DNA of 64,000 nt, from positions 2,961,652 through 3,025,651 of the forward strand of contig BCJC01000001.1 of assembly GCA_001600175.1 (NCBI GenBank), in the 5' to 3' direction. Source of the stretch: Erythrobasidium yunnanense. Lineage: Eukaryota; Basidiomycota; Cystobasidiomycetes; Erythrobasidiales; Erythrobasidiaceae. Below, in pieces: positions 24,857 to 35,199 of the stretch. Below the pieces are notes generated by a model. The model made no database searches. It was not told the origin of the DNA and saw only the letters and a program-made list of their open reading frames with translations. The translations under genes were made by a program, and so were the position numbers. Within the stretch, counting starts at the first letter, position 1, and every line of letters begins with the position of its first letter.

Positions 24857-26392
24857 TTACAGAGACCGATACACCTCCCTCAAGCGATAAAGAAGAATGT
24901 CCGACATCAAGCCTCGAAACGACATTCCAGGATGCACTTTGTCCTTGTAAAAGTCTGTGTACCCCCGTATTAAAGCTCCCGTTTCATCTACTGACCATCG
25001 TGACCGCCTCTTCGCTATCACGTCGTTTGCGACACTGATGAATTGGGCATTGCGTGCGCAAGGCACATGGAACTGCCCACAAGGCACGTCATGTCCTGCC
25101 AGGAGCTTCAGCACTGCTGTTATACCATTATGTATTGTTCGCTCACCTCGTCTCCAGACCAATGCCGCTGACGGGAAGGCTCGTTCTACCTTGTCTAGGG
25201 CAGAAGAAAGTCGGCTCCGGTACCAGTCTAACCGCTGTAAGCTGTTGAAAGGCGAGTGCACCACGTCCGTCGACAACGCAGCAGTGCTATCGATCTCCGA
25301 CCAATGCATGACTAGCCAGCGATATCAGTGATAAGCACCACTAGCGCAGATTTGCTAGGCTTCAGACTTACTGTCCCACAACTGGGAAGAGAACTGAACA
25401 ATGTCCGCTTTGAGCCCAGCTCTTTCTAGGACTCCTTTCACCCAGTAATCCAGCCGAGGTCCAAGTTCCACAGGAGCAAACTGCGTTCGTGCTCAGCATC
25501 GTTCAAGCTCCACCTGCAGCAGAAAGGAACATACATAGTGTGGCCTTGCGAAGACTTTCTCTTGTAGCTGGAACTCCGCAAAATCCGCGCTGCCGTCTTG
25601 GAAGAGCAGTCAAGTTAGCGACTGACCTGGACGAAACAGCGAGCCGACTCACACATGAAGAAGCTGATCAGATTAAGGTTGAGATTGCCGTCCGAAATGT
25701 GGCACCGATGAGGCCGCCCGTCGGCAACCCATGTCTTCGTGATCTCTTCGTTCTCCAGCAATTCGTCCCTGCCATTGGTGAAAGGCGGAGGTGACCATGG
25801 ATGATTGAGGTCTATCAGACTCAAATCTCCATCCATGACATCGCAGAAGTAGTCTACGGAGAAGCGCTCGATGCTGTCTCCGATAAATACTCTGTTCAGT
25901 ACGAACGGTCAAAATCAGCAGTGCAGACCTTTTCTTCACGGCAGCCAACTCACACTGTCTTATTGACAAGCCATGGCAAGACCTGATGACTGTGTCTATC
26001 GAAGATATCAGACAATTCATAGCGTACTGGCTGCCTTCTCACATCACATCGGATTCTAGCACCATCTGGACTAAAGGCGTGAGATGGCTTTGCGGGCACT
26101 GACTATCGAAAGGCTTCCATGTTGTGTTGGCGGCTTCGTCTAGATCCAAGAAGAGAGTGCCTGGCTGAGCGAACGGATCGCAAGCCAGCGCGACGTTCGT
26201 CTTCTGAGGCCGCTTCCAGACCGAGCTTCCAGCTGTGTATAAGAGCCATAGACCGAAGCAGATATATACAGCATTGCTACTGAGTAAGCGGCTGTTCGCA
26301 GGACGTGACAGGCGTTTTGTCAGAGTAGCAGGCTCTTTCCGGTCGGTCGAGTAGGCTTGGCGGTTACACGAAATTAGACCGCTGCTTGACAT
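24857..26392 (-). CDS. Membrane-anchored SGNH/PC-esterase-like protein
   Basis: A type II membrane protein starts around the ATG at 26392; an in-frame upstream ATG at 26671 is possible. After about 30 residues comes a single span (AVYICFGLWLLYTAGSSVW), then a lumenal part rich in Asp and Cys. The catalytic signature VFIGDSIERFSVDYFCDVMD gives the GDS serine, and FYKDKVHPGMSF near the C terminus gives the DxxH pair. This is the arrangement of PC-esterase/TBL-like O-acyltransferases and esterases, which modify sugars in the Golgi. Segments RGERTIHNG and MHWSEID lie in between. There are several short introns; those near 26050-26100 could not be placed exactly. It is divergent from the GT15 mannosyltransferase, with 350 bp between the starts, which suggests shared control. 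The activity (O-acetylation or deacetylation of glycans) is inferred. Confidence 0.8.
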
Positions 26393-26742
26393 AGCCCGTA
26401 ATGCTCTGACCAGATCCGAGAAAGAAGCACTGGCTAGAAGGTCGCCAGAAAAGACTGACGCTTCTCGACTGCCTTGGATGTCTGCTCTTCTTGTCGACTT
26501 GCGAGTAATGCTCAGACTACCAATGTGGAAGCTCCATGGGCATTGACAGATTGTTGACAGAATAGGCAGGATGTGTCCGACTCCGGGTATTGGAGCCTCG
26601 CTGTGAGCCGATGGAGCCAATCTGGGTAATTTCACAGGATCATGGAGGTGATCCTTGTTGTGCTGAACCACAATATAGCAGCGACTTCAAGAACTGAATT
26701 TCTTCGTTGCTGAACGAACGAAAGACAGCAACGAATGCCTGC
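26393..26742. promoter_or_regulatory. Bidirectional promoter of two Golgi-type genes
   Basis: Only 350 bp separate the start of the SGNH-like gene (-) from the GT15 gene (+). The stretch must hold both promoters if the chosen starts are right. An open frame of the SGNH gene runs on through it, so an N-terminal extension cannot be excluded. Confidence 0.5.
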
Positions 26743-28214
26743 ATGAGCCCAGTCCTCGGAGAAGAACGACGTATCCAAGGTCGATGGAAGCTCATATGGC
26801 GTTCAATTCTGGCTGTTGTCTCTCTTCTCGTTTTGCGACGTATTCTCTACCACTCCTCCACTCAGACCAGCGGGCCCAACAAGCGTAATCGTATCGCGTT
26901 TGTCGTGCTCACAGATCCGAGAGAAAAGCACGAAGAAAATGTGATACCCATGCTGGCCCATGTCGAGGAGAAGTATGGTCAGTACATAAACTGTGCCAAC
27001 CTTCCCAAGGCTCGCTTGATTGAGACATGATCGATTCTTTTGCAGGTTGGACTGGTCATCCCTACTACATCTTCATCGATAGGGAGCTACCCAGCGAAGC
27101 TGTCATCAATGCTACACGCGATGCTACCCACGGCAAAGCCAGCTGGCACCTCATTGATGAGTCCGTAGGATGGGGAAAGCCCGAATGGTAAGCTATGCAT
27201 CGTAGGGACGCGAGAATCCAAGTTGATGTCCTCCGATCAGGATCAATGAGGACGTTCTCAAGTGAGTCTCCCACTCCCCTGCGCGCCCTTCCAGCCTTCT
27301 AACAGCCTCTGAACCAGCTTGGCCGTGCCTCAAATGTATCATCACTTCTTTCCAGTTGGCTATCACAATATGTGTCGATTCTATGGCGGCTTCGCGTATT
27401 CACACCCTGTCCTCAAGCAATTCGAGTACTTTTGGCGGCTCGACAGCAATGTTCGCTATCTTTGTGTGCCTCCGTATGATCCAGCTCAGTATGTAGCAGA
27501 TAACGACTTGGACTATGGTAAGCGTTCATAATCTAAGTTAGCAGTTCTCGATCTGAATGCTCGCGTTCGCCAGGTTTCATACATGCTGAACCTGATGCGG
27601 AAGTGACCCTGGAAGGCTTCGGAGACATGCTCAAAAGGTTCCTAGCTGAGGACCCTGCAGCTACACTCATCCATCCGCAAAGTAATTATCAACACTGGCT
27701 CTTCAATGCAAACGGCAATTATACCTTTGCCAGTATCTACAACAATTTCGGTGAGTGTCCAACCACAAATGCTGCGTATATTTTTGCTAAAAACGCCCAT
27801 GGGAATTGGCAGAAATTGTATCGCGGCGTTTCTTCGAAAGCGATGCGTATCAAGCTTGGTTCCGATTCGTAGATCGCAATTCGACAGGCATATATTCGAG
27901 ACGCTATGGGGACGCTCCGATTCGCTCAGCTGGATTGTCGATGTTTGTTGACCCGAAAAAAGTCGCTTGGTTCGGTCGCCAGATTGGCTGTAGGTCCCAT
28001 TTGTTGTCGCCCGGAAGTGATGCGATCTGACTTTTCTGATCTAGACGAGCATGAATGGATGTTGGCGACGCCAGATGAGCCTTGGAAATCGCTTTATTGC
28101 GATGAGTTGCCATCGATGCAGTTCAAACTCCCTGCCAACTCGCACCTTGACTGGTTTGGGAATCTACCCATCAATGAGCCGTCTTTTCAGGCTGAATGGC
28201 TATACGACAGATGA
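26743..28214 (+). CDS. Alpha-1,2-mannosyltransferase, KRE2/MNT1 family (GT15)
   Basis: A type II membrane protein starts at the ATG at 26743. The upstream frame lacks an ATG and opens with TTG. A short basic cytosolic tail precedes one membrane span (SILAVVSLLVL). The catalytic domain has the GT15 features in order: FVVLTDPREKHEENVIPML, WTGHPYYIFID, MYHHFFPVGYHNMCRFYGG, FEYFWRLDSNVRYLC, DNDLDYGFIHAEPD, and IYSRRYGDAPIRSAGLSMFV with YRYGD-like residues. It ends FQAEWLYDR. About seven introns are present. It would add alpha-1,2-mannose to O- and N-linked glycans of secreted and cell-wall proteins in the Golgi, using GDP-mannose and manganese. It is divergent from the SGNH-like gene. Confidence 0.92.
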
Positions 28215-28612
28215 TTTGGAGGCGGTGGTGTGTCAATAGCTGGACGCTGCTTTGTTGTTGTGTATCGTAGTACTAGTATGCTCCGGCTATGAGCCAGCCG
28301 GAAAATGACAGAGTTCGATCGTCAAGGAAGCAGATGCCTTCCTTGTACGGATTAGCATCTGTGCCTGTTTCAGATGAGCTGTCCACCCCATGGTACTATA
28401 AATGTGCGTCTGCATTAGAGAGGACCCCCGGCTGTCCCAGTAACCGGTCTTAGAGGAAGGAAGTCTTAATTGCCCAACGCAATATGGCTCCGTCTGTGTT
28501 GTACGAGGGAAGGCGAAGATGCAGAATACAGCTCTTGTGCAGCGTCCAAGCGGTCGAGCAGCGGAAGACCAGAGTTTCGCAAGCCTAATCGCAGTCGATC
28601 CAGCATACAGAC
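28215..28612. other. Intergenic region
   Basis: This 398-bp spacer lies between the GT15 gene and the small secreted-protein gene, both on +. No repeat, RNA gene or motif was recognised. Confidence 0.5.
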
Positions 28613-29472
28613 ATGCGTTTCGCATTGCTAGGACTTGTAGCCTTCTACTTGGCGCTTGAAGTGCGAGGCATCGCACTGCCATTTGAGTGAGCAAAGAGGT
28701 TTCCTTTTCGAGCGTTTCTTTCTCTGACAAGCTTTTTTGCATGATGCAGAGGAGCTGCTTTCGAGTTAGACAAGAGGAACCACAACCAATGTCCTCGCAC
28801 TGTTGGTCGCTGGCAGTTCTGCGATGATATCACCAAATGTTGCCAACCTGGTTATGGATGTAGGAGGTCCCATTGGGTGCGGGAAATGAGCTTACCGATT
28901 CTTCTCTTCTTCTGTCATTCGTAGGCAATACCTGTGGTGAAGGGAATGTTGGTCAGTCGTGCGTAAAACGGGAAAAAGGTGTGTGGCATGCCGGAGGTCG
29001 CTGTCTTCAGGCCACACGCTGATGCTTTGCGACTGTTCTAGACAACTGCAGGAGCGACAAGTGAGAATCTTCATGTTGTGCTCGTCTGCCCTGCCGATGG
29101 CTGATCGTGGTCTTGGCTTGCAGAGACTGCTACTGGAGCCAGAAATGTATCCAGAACGGGAAGGAGCCATCTTTCTGCGCACAGTTGTGGGTTGACGACC
29201 TTCCCAAGTCCAAGGAAGCCAACAAGAAAAAGAAGAAGAAGCCTGCCCATGGCCTCAACCCAAGCAGCTTGAACCCAAGCAGTCTGGCTCCAAGCAGCCT
29301 GGCGCCCAGCAGCTTCATCATGGCCACTCCTACACCTGCGGCGCCCAAGCCTGGAGCCCCCGCTCAATCGGAGAAACCTGGTCCTGCTGGACCTCCTCAG
29401 GTCACGCCTGCTCCTCCTGCTGCAACAGGCGGATCGTCCTTAAGCAGAGTCACATCAGTCACAATCTCCTGA
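28613..29472 (+). CDS. Small secreted cysteine-rich protein with PSS repeats (effector-like)
   Basis: I do not recognise the family. The ATG at 28613 begins a clear signal peptide (MRFALLGLVAFYLALEVRG). After an intron come ELDKRNHNQCPRTVGRWQFC, then DDITKCCQPGYGC, and after two or three more introns TCGEGN and RDCYWSQKCIQNGKEPSFC. This makes about nine or ten cysteines in some 75 residues, enough for a disulfide-bonded core. Next is a short Lys run (seven Lys around NKKKKKKP). A degenerate five-residue repeat follows (NPSSL NPSSL APSSL APSSF), encoded by near-identical 15-nt units around 29259-29320. A Pro/Ala/Gly-rich tail ends the protein. Its size, secretion and Cys content fit a fungal effector or cell-wall protein. 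The small internal exons were placed by phase and are less certain. Confidence 0.72.
29259..29320 (+). repeat. Tandem 15-nt coding repeats (xPSSx)
   Basis: About four copies of a 15-nt unit close to AACCCAAGCAGCTTG encode the NPSSL/APSSL repeats of the secreted protein. Copies differ at a few positions. Such short coding repeats can change in number by slippage. Confidence 0.65.
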
Positions 29473-29710
29473 AAGCGCCGCAGCGCGCAAACTGAAGCTT
29501 ACTCACAAGCCGATATGTCTGTTGAGCTGCCGTTGTGGGGTGCGGGGATGAGGAGGATGGACACTGGGTACAGTAGTCTAGAGAATACTAAGAAAGATAG
29601 TCGCTAATAATTCGATATCCTAATTCGATATTCTACTAAGCGAATGCGAACTTTGAATAGCCCTTATGTAACTTGGAGAGATATCAGATTAATGTAGATA
29701 TAAAGTGCTT

Positions 29711-30883
29711 CTAGCGCAATACGCTGTCATAGAGCTTGTATCCGTCTCGTTTGCGAGCTTCCACAAACTCTTGTGAAGTATAGAAGGCTTGCATAGCGGT
29801 CCAACTATCGTCCCAGATCTTGGTCGCCCAACCCAAGCCCTGCTTATCATAGTCCTTGTTCCATAGTTTCTGGTGCACGACGTACAGCAGGTCCTTCTCG
29901 TCTGCTTTCGGGAACACTCCATTGTATTTTCTGTCTAGCTGGTGAGCGGGAAAGGGGCCTTGCCAATTGTATGCCCATTCAAGAAGGCCTTGTTCCATGA
30001 TACCACTATCATATTTGTCGGTCTGTGGTGCCATCCGCAGTAGCCGTTGGAGCATATACCGGTTGGGTGAGAGGACAAGCATCCCGCCGTTCACTCCGAT
30101 CGCCGGGAAAGGCATAATCGGCACGCCAGCTAGAGTATACTCGCACATCTCAGCTGCATGCGCCCGGTCCTCCTCTTCCAGAAGATCCTCTTTGCAGTGC
30201 CAAGAGTCTGCCACCTCGAATATCTCGTCGACGTTGCGAAGAGGGACTGCATCGTTGTCGAAGTAGGCGATCTTGCTGAATTGTGTCTGGTTCCACATAT
30301 TGAGCTTGATAAATTGATCTCGCCAACGCTCCGAGTTGAGATTCCTTGTTTGAGGTTTGATCTCGATCAAAGGGAGCTCTACCACGCTGGCGCCTTCGGC
30401 TAGCAGTATCTCTCTCTTCCATTGTGGAACGAACGGAGCCACGAAGACCACCATCGGCTTGTCGGGCGATCTTGTCGCAGGATCCCAAAGGAAGCGATAG
30501 ATCAGGACCCGGGTAGCCAAGAGGTAGATGTCGTCTGGCGACGAGTCTCGAGTGCACAGTAGCGTTGCGAATGCATAGCCATCCTTGTTTGGAAGGTGAT
30601 GTGGTTGATATCGCTTGAGAAGGTCGATCTGATTCTGAGGAAGGGAGAAGTAGGGAGACTCGTAGTTGTGGACTGGCTGCAATGTATCATTGCGAAGTGG
30701 AAGTGGAGGTGCAGGCTGCTCTTGAAGCTGGGATTCGAGAAGCGGCGAGTCTGCCGGCCTGAAGGGCAACCGGTAGCTGCTTGTATGCAGGAGGATGATC
30801 ATTCCAGCGCACGCCAGAGCAGTCGCAATGAGAGTACGGCGAGCTCTGAGCAGAGGCAGAAGCGCGCCTATCGATGAAGCCAT
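29711..30883 (-). CDS. Type II membrane glycosyltransferase, GT8-like
   Basis: This is a single uninterrupted frame of 390 residues from the ATG at 30883; the frame's upstream codon at 30895 is TTG. A membrane span follows a short N terminus (LIATALACAGMIILLH). A Pro-rich stem leads into a catalytic domain: GYAFATLLCTRDSSPDDIYL, a MVVFVAPFVPQW strand, and the DxD-type metal site KIAYFDNDAVPLRNVDEIF. Later come GVPIMPFPAIGVNGGMLVL and MEQGLLEWAYNWQG, as in glycogenin-like and GlcNAc-transferase-like GT8 proteins. It ends YKLYDSVLR. It would transfer a sugar from a UDP-sugar in the Golgi; the donor and acceptor cannot be told from sequence. The lack of introns is unusual for this window. It is convergent with the secreted-protein gene. 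Confidence 0.87.
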   Translation of the reverse strand: MASSIGALLPLLRARRTLIATALACAGMIILLHTSSYRLPFRPADSPLLESQLQEQPAPPLPLRNDTLQPVHNYESPYFSLPQNQIDLLKRYQPHHLPNKDGYAFATLLCTRDSSPDDIYLLATRVLIYRFLWDPATRSPDKPMVVFVAPFVPQWKREILLAEGASVVELPLIEIKPQTRNLNSERWRDQFIKLNMWNQTQFSKIAYFDNDAVPLRNVDEIFEVADSWHCKEDLLEEEDRAHAAEMCEYTLAGVPIMPFPAIGVNGGMLVLSPNRYMLQRLLRMAPQTDKYDSGIMEQGLLEWAYNWQGPFPAHQLDRKYNGVFPKADEKDLLYVVHQKLWNKDYDKQGLGWATKIWDDSWTAMQAFYTSQEFVEARKRDGYKLYDSVLR

Positions 30884-31399
30884 CTTCTCCGTCAAATCCG
30901 GGTTAGGCTTACGATGATCAGTCGTTGTCTGCTCAAGAAGCGAGCACTTCGCTAGATGTCACCTCGAAGCGATTCAGGTGACAGACCTTCTGTCTAATGC
31001 ATAGACACCCTGCAATGCCTTTGGAGCGAAGATCTTGCTGCTTTCCCCGAAAGACGATGGGCTTCGACATATCAAAGATGGTCTGCAATCCTGAAACTTT
31101 GACATCCGACAACAGCTCTCTACATTCGTCAAGCGCTGTATCGCAGTGCTGCGAAAGATTCGCTCGCGAATCAAAGCAAGATACTTCGGACTGTCAACGC
31201 TGCCTCGGGAGCCGGGCTTCAGGATGGCTTCACATGTCAAACACATGTCTGATGGGACTCGCCTGTCATGGCCTGTCGATGCCTGGGGATTGTGACGGAC
31301 AAGTCCTGTCGAATAGGGCCGGATGTCCAGCACTCCTCTTCTGACTTGTGCCTACAGGCTGACTCTTCACAGATTCGCTTTCCTACGCTATTCCCAAGC
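30884..31399. other. Divergent intergenic region
   Basis: This 516-bp region lies between the GT8-like gene start (-) and AFPxxG copy 2 (+). It includes two ACATGTC cores (about 31232-31250), which are discussed with the paralogue promoters. Open frames on both strands overlap and look non-coding. Confidence 0.45.
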
Positions 31400-32262
31400 A
31401 TGTCACTTCCGTCCCTCTCTGCCGAGATCTATGGACATGGCAAGACTATCCAAATCAGTCCTCGTCCTGGCAGATTCGCTCCAATTGGATCAGCGTTTCC
31501 GACCATGGGCGAGACTGTCGAGGATACGCGCAAGAATATTGAGTATGCGCGACAAGAGACCAAGCGCTGGCTAGCTTCTATTGCGTATCTTGACGATGAG
31601 GCCATTCGAGCCCGCGACATTCACGATGGCTACTTCTGCAGAATGGTGAGTTTTGCAGCTACTTTTTATGATATTCTGACTCGGAGTTGTTCAGGAGACG
31701 TATGACTTCGTCTTGGAGTGTCTAGCCGCCAACGCAAAGCTCGAGGATCTGGAGACCATCAATGTGACCTTGAAGGCATTTCTGCAACCTTTATCAGGCT
31801 GCGTCGGATTTGTAGTTCGGGACATATACGACCACTATGATATCTTGCGATACTGCTACGAAGCTCTCAGCGGAATCTGCTACACGCTTGTAGCGTTGGA
31901 CGCAAGCCAAGGTGTTGATCCGGCCAAACTGCAACTTGTCGAAAGCTCCATAGACAGCGCCAAGGTTTTCATCATGGAGCACAACCTTCGTATCCAGCGC
32001 GAACAGGGCTCTTGGCGCATTCGCCATCGTATCAGCTGGCTCAGAAAGTGTCTCAGAAGCGACCCGAAGGGTACGCTAAAAGGGGCCGCTCAAACGATTC
32101 TGTCTCCTGTTACAGTAGCCGTGCGACTCATGCGCAAAGACCATGCCCATCTAGGTGAGTCGGCTCAGCCTGTATTCGGCAGAAACACGTCGAGCTGATT
32201 TCGATCACGATTGCCCGCTAGATGCCGTGCCGGAACATCTTCGCATGTCTGCTGATAGATAG
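31400..32262 (+). CDS. AFPxxG-family protein, copy 2 (unknown function)
   Basis: Exons 31400-31645, 31695-32154 and 32222-32262 give 248 residues. The first intron is phase 0 and falls exactly where it does in the copies at 10 and 33.8 kb; exon 1 is 246 nt, as in the 33.8-kb copy. The shared block reads GSAFPTMGETVEDTRKNIEY, then KRWLASIAYL, ETYDFVLECL, and a helical body. The last small exon was added because it gives DAVPEHLR, which matches DVVPDHLQ in the 33.8-kb copy. If that intron were retained, the frame would stop at 32198. The middle differs most from the other two: HPW.W is absent and the WRIRHRISWLRKCLRSDP segment takes its place. There is no signal peptide or membrane span. Confidence 0.83.
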
Positions 32263-32578
32263 CAATGTTCACGTAGCATTTGAAGCTTTCTCGATACTTT
32301 CTTCTGCCTCTGCTATCCTCAGGTTGCTGGACCCTGTCGTCGCGTTTCCAGATGCTGGATCTGTAGGCAATGAGCTCTCTCCTTTGCAGATTGACAGACC
32401 GTCTCGAGCTGCGGGCGACTCCTCCAATTGGCAGATGACAAAGACTCGATTTCAAGGCTTCAATACAATCGACTGATTTCTTATGAGAAACTCCTGTCCT
32501 AACATGATTGCTCCCAAAAATACAAGGAACAAGTATACCCCATGCGTTGCTTCAACAAGTATACTCCATGCGTTGCTT
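32263..32578. other. Convergent intergenic region with tandem repeat
   Basis: This 316-bp region lies between copy 2 (+) and the unknown - strand gene. Its right end contains the 26-bp tandem repeat listed separately. Nothing else was recognised. Confidence 0.5.
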
Positions 32579-32581
32579 CTA
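32530..32581. repeat. Two tandem 26-bp units
   Basis: Units 32530-32555 and 32556-32581 are adjacent, 26 bp each, and differ at two positions; each contains CCATGCGTTGCTTC. The second unit ends on the stop codon of the - strand gene, so the duplication covers its stop and the start of its 3' UTR. Confidence 0.85.
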
Positions 32582-33271
32582 TTCCAATGCCAGCATCGAG
32601 ACAGAGGCCTCGACAACAGCCAACCCGTCAACATAAATGGCGACAGAGCTTGGCAGCATTCCCGCCACGGAAAGATTGGCGTCGATAGTGTCCTGCTGCA
32701 CTTGGGTAATTGCTGCTTGCACGATGCCTTGTCCCATGTTTGTAAGTCTGCTAGCTTCGGATCTAGATATGTTATCCTCGACACGAGTCATCTTGTCTGA
32801 GACCTCCGTGAACAGGGCCCTGAAGGACTGTGCCTTGCTGTTCGGGCAATTACCCAGTGCTTGCATGATGTTCCGCCCAGCGGTCTCAAGGAAGTGCTTC
32901 ACCTTCTTTCCAAAACCTTCAGGTTTGTTGAGCAGCTTCTGTAAAGGTTCGTGTTGCTCAATCTGCTCAAGCAGGACTTTGACGGTCATGATGTCCTGTG
33001 AAACCCGAACCCGGCACATCGCGTCCACAGTAAGATCTCCAGAGAGCAATTGGCAGAGCTGTATGGCATGATGCATCTTCGTTTCCTGGTTCGAGCGATC
33101 AGCCAAGATTTGAAGGGGCCCAGGATGCGCGCCTACCATCACAGCGACCTTTAATCTCAACTGCTTCCTAAGGTCGTGATTGACCAGAATGCTGCTGCCG
33201 AGAGCCACAGCCAGGCCCAGGATCTCGCGTGACAAAGCGGCTACCTCCTTGACAGCTTCTACGACTTCCAT
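32579..33271 (-). CDS. Unknown helical protein, intronless
   Basis: A single 230-codon frame begins at an ATG (33271). I recognise no domain. The sequence is strongly helical: MEVVEAVKEVAALSREILGL, a hydrophobic ILGLAVALGSSILV patch, LQILADRSNQE, MTVKVLLEQIEQHEPLQKLL and ISRSEASRLTNMGQGIVQAA. It ends in a Val/Ala-rich stretch, SSVAIYVDGLAVVEASVSML. There is no clear signal peptide. The N-terminal patch and the C-terminal stretch are mildly hydrophobic but interrupted by charged residues. It sits between two AFPxxG genes, convergent with one and divergent from the other. Length, composition and a proper start support a real gene; function is unknown. Confidence 0.7.
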   Translation of the reverse strand: MEVVEAVKEVAALSREILGLAVALGSSILVNHDLRKQLRLKVAVMVGAHPGPLQILADRSNQETKMHHAIQLCQLLSGDLTVDAMCRVRVSQDIMTVKVLLEQIEQHEPLQKLLNKPEGFGKKVKHFLETAGRNIMQALGNCPNSKAQSFRALFTEVSDKMTRVEDNISRSEASRLTNMGQGIVQAAITQVQQDTIDANLSVAGMLPSSVAIYVDGLAVVEASVSMLALE

Positions 33272-33754
33272 AGTTCTCGGACTGGGATGGGGATTAAAGG
33301 GGGGTGTAAAGGAATGGATGGATGGATGTGAAGGTGGGATGAGAGAGTCAGAAGGACAGACATCGTGCCCTTTATATACTTGAGGGATTTGCCTGACTAC
33401 CAGAGGCGTAGGAGGTCCGAACCACTATTAAACTTCGAATACATATTCCTCTGCTCAGAAGGCGCGTTGTCCGCGTGCTTTGCCAAATAGGCGCCCTACG
33501 AACACTGAGCTTTGGGCGCGTCGCGTCCGGACTTGACATGTCAACGGCTGTTTGTGCCGAGAAGTCAAGCGTCACGTCGAACCGCCGCGCAAAGCGCCAC
33601 TCTTCTTGACCAGTCTTGTCCCTCTAGCGCTGTCGCTCGCTGTCTGTTGTACAAAAAGAGGCGTCAGAGCTGAAGAACAGTCTTCAAGACACGCTTACTA
33701 CTGCTTCGATTTGAAGACTTGTCTGACTTTCAATTACTACCACGTATCTTCAAG
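33272..33754. promoter_or_regulatory. Divergent promoter region with 12-bp palindrome
   Basis: This 483-bp region lies between the unknown - strand gene and AFPxxG copy 3 (+). It holds a perfect palindrome TTGACATGTCAA at 33533-33544 and a short GGATG-type run near 33316-33330. The palindrome could bind a dimeric factor; this is a suggestion only. Confidence 0.4.
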
Positions 33755-34631
33755 ATGACTGCGAGAACGCTTCCTTCCCGAGTTGCAGCTGCAGTCATTC
33801 ATCCCCCTGTGCACCGCGTGAAGGTGCCTGACACGACTTTTGCGACGCTGGGAGGAGCTTTCCCATCGGAGGGCAAGTCGGTGCTCGATGTCCAGAAGAA
33901 CATCGTCTACGTGACAGGAGAGCTCAAACGCTGGAGGCTTAGTTTCGCTATCGTGCATGATGCCAGCGCTCGTTGGGTTATCTCGGGTTACTATCCCCCG
34001 GTGCGTCACGAATCGTATGTTATTGCAGAGTGGTGTTTGGGCTGACTGGGAGTCATCGCGACAGTCAACCTTCGACCATGCGCTCGAGTGCATGTCCAAG
34101 AGCGTGACAGACGATAACATGAAGGTCATCCAGGAAGCCTTGTCGAAGGTCTTGCCGCCTTTGATGCCATGGGTAGGAATTGTGATCCAAGACAACATAG
34201 AGTATGCAGACTGGCAGATGAGCGTTATGGAAAGCTGCTGGATTCTCTGGGACACGGTAATCAGCCTGGATCTATTCAACGGAGTACCCACGGAGTATCG
34301 AATGGAGGCCGAGACCACTATGAGAGGCGCAGAGACTCATATGGACCTTCATGCGCACTTGGCGCGCATCGACCGACTCGCCTATCAGGCGGAGCATCCT
34401 TGGGGTTGGTTCAAGTACCTAGCTCGGCGTCAACCGAAACAGATGCTTAGGAACGCTGGCAATCTCATCTTCGTGCGTCCCTTCCAACGATTGTGCGGTA
34501 TCAAGCCATCCAAACTCGATGGTAGGCGCAGCAGCCATCTGGCTATGCGACTCAGGCTGACGTTCGATGTAGTGCCAGATCATCTGCAGAACGACCCAGA
34601 GATGGCCGCAGCTGCAGCTCAGGATCATTAG
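33755..34631 (+). CDS. AFPxxG-family protein, copy 3 (unknown function)
   Basis: Exons 33755-34000 and 34065-34631 give 270 residues. It shares with copy 1 the opening LPSRVAA, GGAFPSEGKSVLDVQKN, LKRWRLSFAI, the phase-0 intron, ALECM, LPPLMPWVGIVIQ, YADWQ and AEHPWGWFKYLARRQP. It shares DVVPDHLQ near the C terminus with copy 2. The protein is helical, with a basic segment (GRRSSHLAMRLR) before an Ala-rich end. No known domain, signal peptide or membrane span was found. Copies 1 and 3 are clearly closer to one another than either is to copy 2, although copies 2 and 3 are neighbours in the sequence. So this is not a simple recent tandem duplication. Confidence 0.86.
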
Positions 34632-35199
34632 ATTGCGTTCGGGTACAGCCTTTGTATATAAAGAGAGTTTTGTCTGCCGAAAGTCCTTGCGTGCCGTCAA
34701 TCGTTCATCTTCGCGCTTCTTAGGCGAGACTTGTTCATTCGTGCATTCATGATCATCAGGTCTATGCATACTGCACGCATCTCTGGTTCGGCGATTCCAA
34801 GACCTTCAGCTATTCCCAGCAATGCCAGCAGCCCAAGCCAGCCTGCGCGAGCGATCCGATAATGTCAGGAAAGGCGGAATGCTCGTAGCTACAGGCCTAC
34901 TTCATACACGTTCCTTGGGGCGACGGGCACTTGCTGCGCTGTGACGGTCAAGGGTCAGCAAAAGTCAAGCATAGGCAAGCGTACGCAGCGCGATCATGAA
35001 TCTGCGACATACGTAGCCGCATATATCATGTCGCCCGTTCAGCTGCAGCCAGAGTGCGACATCGTCAACCTTGCACCGCTCGTTGCTGTCTAGCCGTCAC
35101 GCTTTCTATCGACATCTCAATGAGCGACTGGCCAGCCATCGACGAGGTTGTCCGAGAGCACTCATGCAGTCAAATTACAAGACCACGCGAAGCTCTAAA
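34632..35199. other. Convergent intergenic region
   Basis: This 568-bp region lies between copy 3 (+) and the small unknown gene (-). No gene, repeat or RNA was recognised. Confidence 0.5.
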
